From: Verrucomicrobiota bacterium
GTDB lineage: Bacteria; Verrucomicrobiota; Verrucomicrobiia; Limisphaerales; PALSA-1396
Assembly: GCA_016200005.1 (NCBI GenBank)
Contig: JACQFP010000046.1
Span: 62,001 to 126,000, forward strand
Length of the DNA stretch: 64,000 nt
Reading direction: 5' to 3'
Below are positions 27,460 to 35,945 of the stretch, piece by piece. The first letter of the stretch is position 1. Each line of letters opens with the position of its first letter. The translations under genes were made by a program, and so were the position numbers. Under the pieces are notes generated by a model. The model was not told the DNA's origin and made no database searches. It was given only the letters and a program-made list of their open reading frames with translations.

Positions 27460-28998
27460 ATGTTGCTCCAAGACATGCCGATTCGGCGCAAGCTCATGCT
27501 GATCATTTTGCTGACCAGCGTGGCGGTCTTGCTGTTGATGCGCTCGGTGTTCTTCGTTTACGAATTTCTGACGTTCCGGCAGACGACGCTCCGGCAACTT
27601 TCCACAGTTGGAGAAGTCATCGCCGCCAACAGCACCGCTGCGCTCGCCTTCGACAACCAGGACGATGCGAAGGAAATCCTGGCGGCGCTCAAGGCGGAAC
27701 GCCACATTGTGGCCGCCGCTCTGTACGACCAGGAGGGAAAACTCTTTTCGAAATATCCCGCTGACTTGCCTGCCAGCGCCTTTCCCCGCGCGCCGGGAAG
27801 GGAAGGGTATGGGTTCGCACACTCGTCGCTGGCCGGCTTTCAGTCGGTGGTGCAGGGCGACAACCGGCGTTTGGGCACGCTCTACCTGCAACTGGACACG
27901 GGCGCCATCATGCACCAGTGGTTCCGCAATTCCATTGGGATCGCCGTCGCCGTGATCGCCATCACCATCATCGTCGCCTACCTGATTTCCGAAGTGCTCC
28001 AAAAACGAATCTCTCAGCCCATCCTGTCCCTGGCGGAAACCGCCCGGGCCATCTCCGATCATCGCGATTATTCGGTTCGGGCCAAAAAACTGGGCGCGGA
28101 CGAATTGGGGCTGCTCACGGATGCGTTCAACCAGATGCTCGCGCAAATCCAGGCGCAAAACCTCGCCTTGCGCGACAGTGAGGCCCGCCTGCGCAGCGCT
28201 TTGCAAACAGCGCAAGACGCCGAGGAAGAGGTGCGCCAATCCAACCTCGAACTGGAGACCCGGGTGGCCCAGCGCACCGCGCAACTGGAAACCGCCAACA
28301 AGGAGCTGGAGGCCTTTTCCTATTCCGTGTCGCACGACTTGCGCGCGCCGCTGCGCCACATCAGTGGCTTCATCACCCTGTTGCAGAAGCGGGTTGAAGG
28401 GACGCTGGATGGCAAGAGCCAGGAATATTTCAAGACCATTTCCGAGTCGTCCAAGCGGATGAATTGCCTGATCGACGACCTGCTGTCCTTTTCCCGAATG
28501 GGGCGCGCGGAATGTCGCGCGGCCCCCGTCAACCTCGATCAATTGGTCCAGGATACGATCAACAGTTTGCGGCCCGAAACTGAAGGACGCGACATCGTTT
28601 GGAAGATCAGGCCGCTCCCCACGGTGCAGGCGGACCTTGCCCTCCTGCGCCAGGCGATGGCCAATCTGATTTCCAACGCGCTCAAATACACCCGGACCCG
28701 CCCCCGTGCCGAGATTGAAATCGGCGCCCAGTCCGACGCCAAGGAAAATGTCTTGTTCATTCGCGATAACGGGGTCGGTTTTGACATGCAATATGCGCAC
28801 AAACTGTTTGGGGTGTTTCAACGCCTTCATCGAGCCGAAGAGTTTGAAGGCACAGGCATTGGCCTGGCCAACGTGCACCGGATCATCCTGCGGCACGGCG
28901 GGCGCACCTGGGCCGAAGGCAAAGAGGGCGCCGGCGCCACGTTTTATTTTTCCCTCCCCCGGCAGCCGGGTTTAACCAGCGAAGCCCGCAACCAATGA
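27460..28998 (+). CDS. CHASE8-HAMP sensor histidine kinase
   Basis: The protein has 512 residues. TM1 (about 12-34) and TM2 (about 155-180) flank a periplasmic CHASE8-like domain ([35 protein letters not shown]). HAMP follows ([20 protein letters not shown]), then a coiled coil, then HisKA with phospho-accepting His292 in [12 protein letters not shown], and HATPase_c (N box [11 protein letters not shown] boxes DNGVGFD and GTGIGLANV). The HisKA/ATPase pair is of the phytochrome-like, Rcp1-partner type. ATG 27460 is chosen; TTG at 27454 would overlap the yfiR stop. It is the presumed recipient of the periplasmic YfiR signal. Confidence 0.92.
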   Translation: MLLQDMPIRRKLMLIILLTSVAVLLLMRSVFFVYEFLTFRQTTLRQLSTVGEVIAANSTAALAFDNQDDAKEILAALKAERHIVAAALYDQEGKLFSKYPADLPASAFPRAPGREGYGFAHSSLAGFQSVVQGDNRRLGTLYLQLDTGAIMHQWFRNSIGIAVAVIAITIIVAYLISEVLQKRISQPILSLAETARAISDHRDYSVRAKKLGADELGLLTDAFNQMLAQIQAQNLALRDSEARLRSALQTAQDAEEEVRQSNLELETRVAQRTAQLETANKELEAFSYSVSHDLRAPLRHISGFITLLQKRVEGTLDGKSQEYFKTISESSKRMNCLIDDLLSFSRMGRAECRAAPVNLDQLVQDTINSLRPETEGRDIVWKIRPLPTVQADLALLRQAMANLISNALKYTRTRPRAEIEIGAQSDAKENVLFIRDNGVGFDMQYAHKLFGVFQRLHRAEEFEGTGIGLANVHRIILRHGGRTWAEGKEGAGATFYFSLPRQPGLTSEARNQ

Positions 28999-29474
28999 CC
29001 CGCAACCAGCCATCCACCATGAATTCACTCAAACGCATTCTCCTGGTCGAGGACAGCAAGGAAGACATCGAACTCACGCTGACCGCCTTGGAGGAGCACC
29101 ATCTGGCCAACGCGGTCGTCGTGGCTCACGACGGCGGTCTCGCGCTGGACTATTTGAAGCGGCGCGGAAAATTCAGCGGCCGGACCCAGGGCGAACCCGC
29201 CGTCGTGTTTCTGGACCTGAAACTGCCCAAAGTGGATGGCCTGGAAGTGCTCCGCCAGATGAAGGCGGACGAACACCTGCGCCTCATCCCCGTGGTCGTC
29301 CTCACTTCCTCGCGCGAAGAACAGGACCTGGCCAGAGGGTATCAGCTCGGCGCCAATGCCTACGTCGTCAAGCCGATTGATTTCGAAGTGTTCATCCAGA
29401 CGATCAAAGAATTGGGTCGCTTCTGGGCCTTGCTCAACGAGCCACCGCCGGGCAGCCTGCGACAAGTCGAGTGA
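28995..29474 (+). CDS. Single-domain response regulator (CheY/Rcp1-like)
   Basis: This 159-residue receiver has [14 protein letters not shown] (acidic pocket), the phosphorylated Asp74 in [18 protein letters not shown] and a conserved Lys in YVVKPIDFE. The long beta3-alpha3 loop ([16 protein letters not shown]) is typical of Rcp1-type regulators that pair with phytochrome-like kinases. It has no output domain, so it acts by protein interaction or phosphotransfer. The gene overlaps the kinase stop codon (ATGA), showing that the two are a pair. An internal ATG at 29019 is an alternative start with no loss of the domain. Confidence 0.92.
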   Translation: MTRNQPSTMNSLKRILLVEDSKEDIELTLTALEEHHLANAVVVAHDGGLALDYLKRRGKFSGRTQGEPAVVFLDLKLPKVDGLEVLRQMKADEHLRLIPVVVLTSSREEQDLARGYQLGANAYVVKPIDFEVFIQTIKELGRFWALLNEPPPGSLRQVE

Positions 29475-29514
29475 GACTTGCGCTCAGGAAATAAGCAGCC
29501 GGCGACGGAATGAT

Positions 29515-32500
29515 ATGAAGCAGACATTAAAGATTCTTCATTTGGAAGACAACGCAGTGGATGCTGCGCTGGCGCAGGAGATGTTGGACGAAGCCGGTGT
29601 GGCTTGTGAGGTGAAGCGGATTCAGACGCGGGAAGGTTTTCACGCCGCGCTGGAGCAGGGCGACTTTGACTTGGTCATTTCGGATTTCGCGCTACCCAAC
29701 TTCGACGGATTATCGGCTTTAAAACTGGTTCAGCAAAAGTACCCCGGGAAACCATTCCTCTTCCTTTCCGGCACGATGGGCGAAGAAGCGGCAGTGGAAT
29801 CGTTGAAACAGGGCGCCACCGATTATGTGCTCAAAGATCGCTTGCCGCGTTTGGCTGCGTCGGTGCAACGAGCGGTGCAAGAGGCGGCGGAACGGACCGA
29901 GCGCCAGCGAGCGGAGGAGGCGTTGCGGCAATCGGAGGAGCGCTTCGCCAAGGCCTTTCGCGCGCTCTCTGTGGGTCTCAGCCTTGCCCGGCTGTCCGAC
30001 GGGTGCTTCCTCGAAGTCAATGACGCTTTCCTGCGGTTGTTTGGTTTTCAGCGGGAAGAAGTGCTGGGCCACACCGCCTTGGAATTGGGCCTGTGGCCGA
30101 ATTCCCATCGGCGACAGGAATTGACCGCGCGGCTGCAGGCAGAGGGTTCATTGAAGAACGTGGAGGCAAAGGCCCGCAAGAAATCGGGGAAGTTGGGCGA
30201 CATGCTCATGTCCATGGAGCTGGTCGAGATGGCGGGAGATCAATGTATTCTGGCGTTGTTTGAGGACATCACCGAGCGCAAGCGCGCGGAGGAAGCGCTG
30301 GCCACGGAGACGGTTCGCTACAAAACCCTCATGGAACTTTCTGGCGATTCGATTCACGTGCTGGATGCGAACGGTGATCTGGTGGAAGCCAACGCCGCAT
30401 TTTACCGCGGACTGGGCTACACCGCCGAGGACATGAAGGGCCTGAACGTGGCGGACTGGGAGGCCCGCTTCACGCGCGAAGAACTGCAGGATCGATTGCG
30501 CGAGTTGGTAAAGGGCAGCGCCGCGTTTGAATCGCAGCACCGACGCAAGGACGGCACGCTCTTCGACGTGGAGGTCGGGGTGACGGGTGTCCGGCTGGAA
30601 GGGAAACCATTGTTGTTCTGCATCAGCCGCGACATTACCGGGCGGAAGCAGGCGGAACGGGCCGTGCGCGCGAGCCAGCAACGCATGGAGCTCTTGCTGC
30701 AATCCACCGGCGAAGGCATCTACGGCATGGACGGGGAAGGCCGGTGCACGCTCATCAACCGCGCCGGCGCGGCAATGTTCGGCTGGAAACCCGACGCCAT
30801 GCTGGGCCAGAAAATCCACGCGCTGATGCATCACCACAAGGCGGACGGCTCGCCTTATCCGGCGGAGGACTGCGCCATCATTCGCGCATTTCAGAAAGGT
30901 GAAAGCGTGCGCGTGAGCACGGAGGTTTTCTGGCGCCAGGATGGCTCGTCGTTTCCGGTGGAATACGCCTCGTTCCCGATTTTTGACGACGGAAAAATCA
31001 CCGGCACGGTGGTCAGTTTCGCGGACATCACCGAGCGCAAGCGGGCCGAACAACGGCTGGCCACGCACCATGCCGTCACGCGCATTCTCGCGGAATCGCC
31101 TACGCTGGCCGAAGCCGCCAATAAAATCCTGCACACCATCTGCCAGAACCTGCAGTGGGACTTGGGCGGACTCTGGGCCGTGGACCGCCCGGCCAAAGTG
31201 CTGCGTTGCGTGGAACTGTGGCATCCACCTTCGACCGAATTTGAAGAGTTCGTCGCGTTGACTCGCAAGACAGTATTGGCGCCGGGCGAATGTCTGCCGG
31301 GCCGCGTTTGGGCGGGTGGCCGGTCCGCCTGGATTTCGGATATAACCAAAGAAACCAATTTCCCCCGACGGTTCGTGGCGGAACGGTTGAATTTGCGCGG
31401 CGCGATTGGTTTTCCCATCCGGCGGCGGGACGAAGTCATCGGCGTGATCGATTTGTTCAGCGGCCAGACCCGCGAGCCGGATGCCGAAATACTGGCGATG
31501 TTCGCGACCATCGGCAGCCAGATCGGGCAATTCATCGAGCGCAAAGAGGTCGAAGACAAATTCCGGCAGTCGCAAAAGATGGAGGCCATCGGGCAACTGG
31601 CCGGTGGCGTGGCGCACGACTTTAACAACATCCTCACCATCATCCAGGGCTACACGCAGATGTTGTTGGAGGAAAAAGAATTTGCCGGCGAGACGAAGGA
31701 ACAGTTGCAAGAGGTGCTCACCGCGGCGCAACGGGCTGCCAATCTGACGCGCCAGTTGCTGACCTTCAGCCGTAAACAGGTCATGCAGTCCCGTACGCTG
31801 AGTCTGAACGAGGTGATCGAAAATCTGAGCAAGATGCTCCGGCGCATTATCGGCGAGGACGTGCGCTTTCAGACGGAACTGGCGCCGCAGTTGCCGACCC
31901 TCCAGGCCGATGCCGGGATGTTGGAACAGGTGCTGATGAATCTCTCGGTCAATGCGCGCGACGCCATGCGCAAAGGCGGCCAGTTGACCCTCGCTACGGA
32001 GTTGTTCCTCGCGGACAGCGCCTACGTGCGCCAGCGGCCCGAGGCGCGCGAAGGAGAATTCGTCTGCCTGTCGGTACGGGACACCGGTTGCGGGATGCCG
32101 CCTGAAATCTTGGAGCACATCTTCGAACCGTTCTTCACCACCAAAGCCGTGGGCGAAGGGACCGGCCTCGGTCTGGCGACGGTGTTCGGGATAGTGCAAC
32201 AGCACCGAGGTTGGATCGAAGTGAGCAGCCAGTCCGGTCGCGGCAGCACCTTCAAGGTCTTCCTGCCGACGGCCAAAGCGGAGATCGCGTTGGAAGAACC
32301 AGTCATTGCGCCGAAGGAACTGGAGGGCACGGAAACCATCCTGCTGGTGGAAGATGAGGTGGCGTTGCGCGGCTTGACCAAAAAGGTATTGGAACGGCGC
32401 GGCTATCAGGTTCTGGAGGCCGCTTCGGGGATCGCGGCGCTGGCGGTGTGGGACCAGCACCGGGCGCAGATTGATCTGTTGTTGACCGACCTGGTGATGC

Positions 32501-32706
32501 CGGGGGGCTTGAACGGACGTGAACTGGCGCAAAAGTTGACGGCGCAAAAACCCGCGTTGCGTGTGCTCTACACCAGCGGCTACAGCGAGAAACCGGGTGA
32601 CACCGAGTTTTTGCTGAAGGCGGGCCGGCATTTTCTGCACAAGCCTTATCATCCGGACAAACTCCTCCAAGCCATCCGTAGTTGTCTGGATGAAGCTCGG
32701 ACGTAA
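29515..32706 (+). CDS. Hybrid sensor kinase REC-PAS-PAS-PAS-GAF-HisKA-HATPase-REC
   Basis: This 1063-residue soluble hybrid kinase opens with a receiver domain (Asp57 in VISDFALPNFDG). Three PAS/PAC units follow, each closed by DITERKRAE-like motifs (near residues 255, 385 and 515), then a GAF domain (about 530-680). HisKA has His701 in GGVAHDFNNILT; HATPase_c has GTGLGLATVFGIV. A C-terminal receiver carries Asp992 in LLTDLVMPGG. No membrane segment is seen, so it senses cytoplasmic signals, possibly through a PAS-bound cofactor, and may take phosphate from the upstream kinase through its N-terminal receiver. It starts 40 bp after the response regulator gene. Confidence 0.92.
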   Translation: MKQTLKILHLEDNAVDAALAQEMLDEAGVACEVKRIQTREGFHAALEQGDFDLVISDFALPNFDGLSALKLVQQKYPGKPFLFLSGTMGEEAAVESLKQGATDYVLKDRLPRLAASVQRAVQEAAERTERQRAEEALRQSEERFAKAFRALSVGLSLARLSDGCFLEVNDAFLRLFGFQREEVLGHTALELGLWPNSHRRQELTARLQAEGSLKNVEAKARKKSGKLGDMLMSMELVEMAGDQCILALFEDITERKRAEEALATETVRYKTLMELSGDSIHVLDANGDLVEANAAFYRGLGYTAEDMKGLNVADWEARFTREELQDRLRELVKGSAAFESQHRRKDGTLFDVEVGVTGVRLEGKPLLFCISRDITGRKQAERAVRASQQRMELLLQSTGEGIYGMDGEGRCTLINRAGAAMFGWKPDAMLGQKIHALMHHHKADGSPYPAEDCAIIRAFQKGESVRVSTEVFWRQDGSSFPVEYASFPIFDDGKITGTVVSFADITERKRAEQRLATHHAVTRILAESPTLAEAANKILHTICQNLQWDLGGLWAVDRPAKVLRCVELWHPPSTEFEEFVALTRKTVLAPGECLPGRVWAGGRSAWISDITKETNFPRRFVAERLNLRGAIGFPIRRRDEVIGVIDLFSGQTREPDAEILAMFATIGSQIGQFIERKEVEDKFRQSQKMEAIGQLAGGVAHDFNNILTIIQGYTQMLLEEKEFAGETKEQLQEVLTAAQRAANLTRQLLTFSRKQVMQSRTLSLNEVIENLSKMLRRIIGEDVRFQTELAPQLPTLQADAGMLEQVLMNLSVNARDAMRKGGQLTLATELFLADSAYVRQRPEAREGEFVCLSVRDTGCGMPPEILEHIFEPFFTTKAVGEGTGLGLATVFGIVQQHRGWIEVSSQSGRGSTFKVFLPTAKAEIALEEPVIAPKELEGTETILLVEDEVALRGLTKKVLERRGYQVLEAASGIAALAVWDQHRAQIDLLLTDLVMPGGLNGRELAQKLTAQKPALRVLYTSGYSEKPGDTEFLLKAGRHFLHKPYHPDKLLQAIRSCLDEART

Positions 32707-33223
32707 CTCATGTCCTGAACATCCAATCGACCGCGCCGCTCACCCCGGCCCTCTCTGAGATCGGCGCGAGTCCTGCCGCGCGGCGATGCCTGCTCCGGTC
32801 TATGCGTGCCCCGCGCAGGAATCACGTCCGTCTTTTTGACAACGATTTCAAGGTTTGTCCCGATTGCTTGTAGGAGAATCCTCGCCGGACGTGTCAGACA
32901 ATTACCGACACGTTGTAGGACAAAGGCGGAGGCGCGTCTCCGTACTGGAAGGGAGGGCCGCCTCCGTTCCTTTCGAAAAAAGTGCGGCCCGAATTCGCGC
33001 TGAAACTCCCGACCCCGTTTTTTTGCAATGCCGAGGGCAGGAAGAACACGGACTTCATTGTCGCGCGCACTCACTCGTTCAGAAATGCACCGGCGAAAAA
33101 GTTTCCACCGCGGTGTAGGACAACTTCGCTCCGTCGCGCATCCACCGCTGTGCGCAGTGCCGGTAAAATTCCGGTGGCACCTCCGCTGCTCAGCGTCCTC
33201 ACGTGATTCGAAATTTTATTTTT
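32707..33223. other. Intergenic region with small hairpins, no gene seen
   Basis: This 517-bp stretch holds a 7-bp hairpin ACGTGTC/GACACGT (32889-32913) and a GGAGGCG-rich segment with a later CGCCTCC arm (about 32926-32966). Short TGTAGGA words recur near 32870, 32914 and 33114. It looks like degraded repeat sequence. No known RNA or coding signal was found. Confidence 0.4.
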
Positions 33224-34081
33224 ATGGATGCAGCCCAGAGCAAAGCGAAAGTCTTCTCTCACAAACTTCCCGGGATGGTCGCCGGACTGTTTCTCTGGAC
33301 GCTTACGGTCAGCGGTGCGGGCGTCACGCTGGAATGGGGACCCAGTCCGGACCCCTACGTGGCCGGCTACGCGCTCTACTATGGCACTGCGAGCGGCAAC
33401 TATTCCCAACGCCTCGACGTCGGTAACCAAACCACGGCCACCGTCACAAACCTGACTCCGGGGGAGCGATATTATTTTGTGGTGACGGCCTACAACATTT
33501 TGGGCCTGGAAAGCGAGCCCTCAAACGAAGTTGCGTACGACGTGCCTGCCACCGTGCCAACGAACGAACCGCCAAGGGTGATTGCCGGGCCGGATCAGAC
33601 CGTGTTTGGTCCGGCCACGGCCAATTTGCAGGGCACTGTGACTGACGACGGATTGCCGATTATTCCGGGTTCCGTCGCCACGACGTGGTTTGTGCTCAGT
33701 GGCCCGGGCACAGTGACCTTTGCCAATAGCAACGCCGTCGCCACGACCGCCACCTTTTCTACCCCGGGGGCTTATGTGGTATGCCTCAAGGCCTTTGATG
33801 GCGAGTTGATTTCCACCAACGACCTGACTGTGACCGTCTTGGCCAGCTCGGACCCGGCACCGTTCATTTCGAGCTTCAACGTCACCGCGCAAGGTGCAGC
33901 ACTGGCATGGACGAGCCTGCCGGGCCGGCTGTACCGCGTGGTTTACAAGGATGATCTCAAAGCTGCCCAGTGGAGCGTGGCTTCGCCGGACTTAAGCTCC
34001 ACGGGCAGCTCGATGAATTGGGTGGATGCGAGCGCCGTCCCGAGCGGTCAACGATTTTATTCGGTGGTTCTGCTGCCTTAG
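33224..34081 (+). CDS. Secreted fibronectin type III / PKD-like protein
   Basis: The protein has 285 residues. A signal peptide spans about residues 12-33 (MVAGLFLWTLTVSGAGV). A fibronectin type III domain follows (VAGYALYYGTASGNYSQRLD, LTPGERYYFVVTAYNILGLE), then an Ig/PKD-like segment (GPDQTVFGPATANLQGTV). The C-terminal 60 residues (LPGRLYRVVYKDDLKAAQW to the end, QRFYSVVLLP) form a module also seen at the end of the 46375-48177 protein. The ATG at 33224 is preferred; GTG at 33203 adds seven residues. It probably sits on the cell surface or is released; no enzymatic motif is visible. Confidence 0.78.
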   Translation: MDAAQSKAKVFSHKLPGMVAGLFLWTLTVSGAGVTLEWGPSPDPYVAGYALYYGTASGNYSQRLDVGNQTTATVTNLTPGERYYFVVTAYNILGLESEPSNEVAYDVPATVPTNEPPRVIAGPDQTVFGPATANLQGTVTDDGLPIIPGSVATTWFVLSGPGTVTFANSNAVATTATFSTPGAYVVCLKAFDGELISTNDLTVTVLASSDPAPFISSFNVTAQGAALAWTSLPGRLYRVVYKDDLKAAQWSVASPDLSSTGSSMNWVDASAVPSGQRFYSVVLLP

Positions 34082-34120
34082 AGCGGTTGCCAAAATAAAT
34101 TTCCGAATAGAAACACCCGG

Positions 34121-34360
34121 ACCCCTCACCCGGTTTTCGACCACCCTCCCCATGAACCCTGTAGCGCAGTGTCCGTCCCGGCTGCGAGTTGCGGCAGCGT
34201 CCCGCTGTCAGCGCGAACGCCCGGCGGGACGCCTGGCCAACTCGCAGGCCAAGACGCCCGCGCTACGTCGTCGCCCGTCTGGTTCAGGGGTTTAATGCGC
34301 GATATTTCCTTTCGTGGAATTCTCTCACCATCCGATGGGGAAGAGGGACGGGGTGAGGGG
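34121..34360. repeat. Family A palindrome (copy A3) split by a nested palindromic insertion
   Basis: The left half (34121-34153, CTCACCCGGTTTTCGACCAC...) and right half (about 34324-34360, ending GGGGTGAGGGG) together match the reverse complement of copy A2. The interruption is flanked by CTCCCCAT (34146-34153) and CTCACCAT (34324-34331), an 8-bp direct repeat with one mismatch. Confidence 0.75.
34154..34331. repeat. Nested palindromic element (family F) inside copy A3
   Basis: This insert of 178 bp (including one flanking copy) carries inverted arms: TGTAGCGC near 34161 with GCGCTACG near 34259, and an inner pair around CTGCGAGTTG and CAACTCGCAG with CGTCCCGC/GCGGGACG. It contains no reading frame of note and no transposase, so it would have to be mobilised in trans. 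Confidence 0.65.
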
Positions 34361-34461
34361 CAATTCGGAAACTAATTCAGGCAGACAGTATGGACGGTGG
34401 GAGCACGGTTGGCGGCAACCTTGCCTGCCTCTCGCACTGCTCCAGGTTCCGGTGAAATCGA

Positions 34462-34588
34462 AGTTCGAAACTCGAAGGTCGAAACCCGAAATAAATTCGA
34501 AGCCCGAACGTCGTCACGCTCAAAGGCATGGTGTGGCTTGGGATTTCGGACTTCGGAACGCTTTCGGGATTCGGCTCCCGGAATTCGG
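34462..34588. repeat. Inverted clusters of degenerate heptanucleotide repeats
   Basis: Units AGTTCGA, AACTCGA, AGGTCGA, AACCCGA run head to tail at 34462-34489. ATTTCGG, ACTTCGG, then CTTTCGG, GATTCGG, CTCCCGG, AATTCGG run at 34543-34588. Each keeps strict 7-bp spacing with a conserved TCG core, on opposite strands in the two clusters. Confidence 0.75.
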
Positions 34589-34764
34589 ACTTGCCCTTGA
34601 TCCGCCGCTGACGCGAATGCTTGGGGCAACCCTGGCGGCTCAACCGCCCACTTTTCGTGCGTGACATTCTCGATGGCATCTTCTAACTTACTTCCGTATG
34701 CGTTCGCTGAACTGATACCTCTCCTGCCCCGAGCACGAACTGTCTCCATTCTCCTCCCGCTTCT

Positions 34765-35679
34765 ATGCCTGAAAAAAACCTGGTTCATCTCACGGATGCG
34801 GAGGGCACCACGGCCATGATTGCGCCGGAACTGGGCGGCTGGCTTTTGCGTTACGCCCGGCCACTGCCCAAGCATGGACTCGTTGAGGCGCTGCACTTCT
34901 CCCAGGCGGTGATCGACCGTTACCCGCGCGAGATGTACGCGGGCAACCCGGTTCTTTTTCCGCTGGCCAGCAAGAACATCGCCGGCGGCAAGGACCATCA
35001 CTACGAATGGAACGGCCGGCTTTTTCCCATGCCGCAGCACGGTTTCGCGCGCCGGTTGAAATGGGCGATCGTGGAGCAAACCGCCACGGCGTTGACGATG
35101 GAACTGACGGACAATGAACAGACGCGCGCCAGTTATCCCTTCGCCTTCCGGCATCGCTTGAGTTATCGGCTCGACCAGGGACGGTTGCGTTGGGAACAGG
35201 TGGTGGAGAATCGCGGCGCTGAGCCGATGCCCTTCAGCACCGGTTTCCATCCTTACTTTCGAGTGCCGCTGACACCCAGGAGTGAACGCGCGGTGTGTTT
35301 CGTGGAAATCCCGGAAGGCCGGCGGCTCACGCCCCAGGGCAACTGGGAACGCTTCCCGGGGAAATCCTTTCCCGCTCAGAACTGGAGCGTGCAGGAGGAT
35401 GTTTCCGCGACGATGTTTCTGACCGACCTGAAAAAACCGGAGTTGATCTTGATCGACCCGGTCAGCGAACTGGAGGTGGCGCTGAATTTCGAGGAAGCCC
35501 CGCGCCATCGCTTCGTTGCGTTTTGGGCCAGATCACCCGAAGAACCGTTTTACTGTCTGGAGCCGTGGACGGCGTTGCCCAATTGTTTCAGCCGGCCGAA
35601 GGATCGCGAGCTGATCGTCCTCGCCTCAAACGAGACCTTTCGTGCGGCCATGTGGATGCAATTGCGCCCGATGGCGTGA
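34765..35679 (+). CDS. Aldose 1-epimerase family protein
   Basis: The protein has 304 residues and no signal peptide. The fold is that of galactose mutarotase/glucose-6-phosphate epimerase-like proteins: an early APELGGWLLRYARPL, the catalytic-His segment FPMPQHGFARRLKW, then STGFHPYFRVPL and a glutamate-containing YCLEPWTALPNCF near the end. It interconverts the anomers of a hexose in the cytoplasm. The gene converges on galK, so together the region handles galactose (anomer equilibration plus phosphorylation), though galT and galE are not in the window. Confidence 0.88.
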   Translation: MPEKNLVHLTDAEGTTAMIAPELGGWLLRYARPLPKHGLVEALHFSQAVIDRYPREMYAGNPVLFPLASKNIAGGKDHHYEWNGRLFPMPQHGFARRLKWAIVEQTATALTMELTDNEQTRASYPFAFRHRLSYRLDQGRLRWEQVVENRGAEPMPFSTGFHPYFRVPLTPRSERAVCFVEIPEGRRLTPQGNWERFPGKSFPAQNWSVQEDVSATMFLTDLKKPELILIDPVSELEVALNFEEAPRHRFVAFWARSPEEPFYCLEPWTALPNCFSRPKDRELIVLASNETFRAAMWMQLRPMA

Positions 35680-35747
35680 TCCTGGCATGGCGTCGAAGAC
35701 CCGCATGCGGACTTTCCACGATCTCAAAATCGCGCAGCGTAACCCTG

Positions 35748-35803
35748 AACCACGAAAGCCAAATATTTGTCGCATATGAGACAAAAAGCTGGCTTTCATG
35801 GTT
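35748..35803. repeat. Palindrome with TTTGTCGCATAT core (family D, copy D1)
   Basis: Arms AACCACGAAAGCCA and TGGCTTTCATGGTT match with one mismatch; the centre contains TTGTC-GCATATGA-GACAA. It shares its core with D2, 75 bp downstream, in the gap between two convergent genes. Confidence 0.7.
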
Positions 35804-35877
35804 TGGCGCTTCATGGGGTGAACCACGGACCAGCCACCGGCAGCACTTAAAAGTGCATCGGGACGGTGAATTTGGCC

Positions 35878-35915
35878 CTCCCAAACTTTGTCGCATATAC
35901 GACAAAGTTTGGGAG
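35878..35915. terminator. Perfect 16-bp hairpin between convergent genes (family D, copy D2)
   Basis: Arms CTCCCAAACTTTGTCG and CGACAAAGTTTGGGAG are exact complements around a CATATA loop. It lies 31 bp beyond the galK stop and about 200 bp beyond the aldose epimerase stop, so it could act as a bidirectional terminator. There is no U-tract, and its shared core with D1 suggests it may be a mobile repeat serving as one. Confidence 0.5.
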
Positions 35916-35945
35916 TTGCTTCCGGGAAGGTTCATGGCATTCACT

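Larger units (their letters stand above)
34082..34764. other. Repeat cluster between the Fn3 protein and aldose epimerase genes
   Basis: No gene is seen in these 683 bp. The region holds a family A palindrome split by a second palindromic element (34121-34360), then inverted clusters of heptanucleotide repeats (34462-34489 and 34543-34588). The last 170 bp before the aldose epimerase gene show nothing notable. Confidence 0.65.

Noticed and set aside
30148-32670. A long open frame (840 codons) on the minus strand opposite the hybrid kinase
   Set aside because: Its translation is His/Arg/Gln-rich without domain motifs, while the plus strand encodes a complete PAS/GAF/kinase protein. It is a by-product of high GC in the third codon position. 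The same reasoning removed minus-strand frames opposite the MFS, fucosidase, quinoprotein, PTS and MBL genes.
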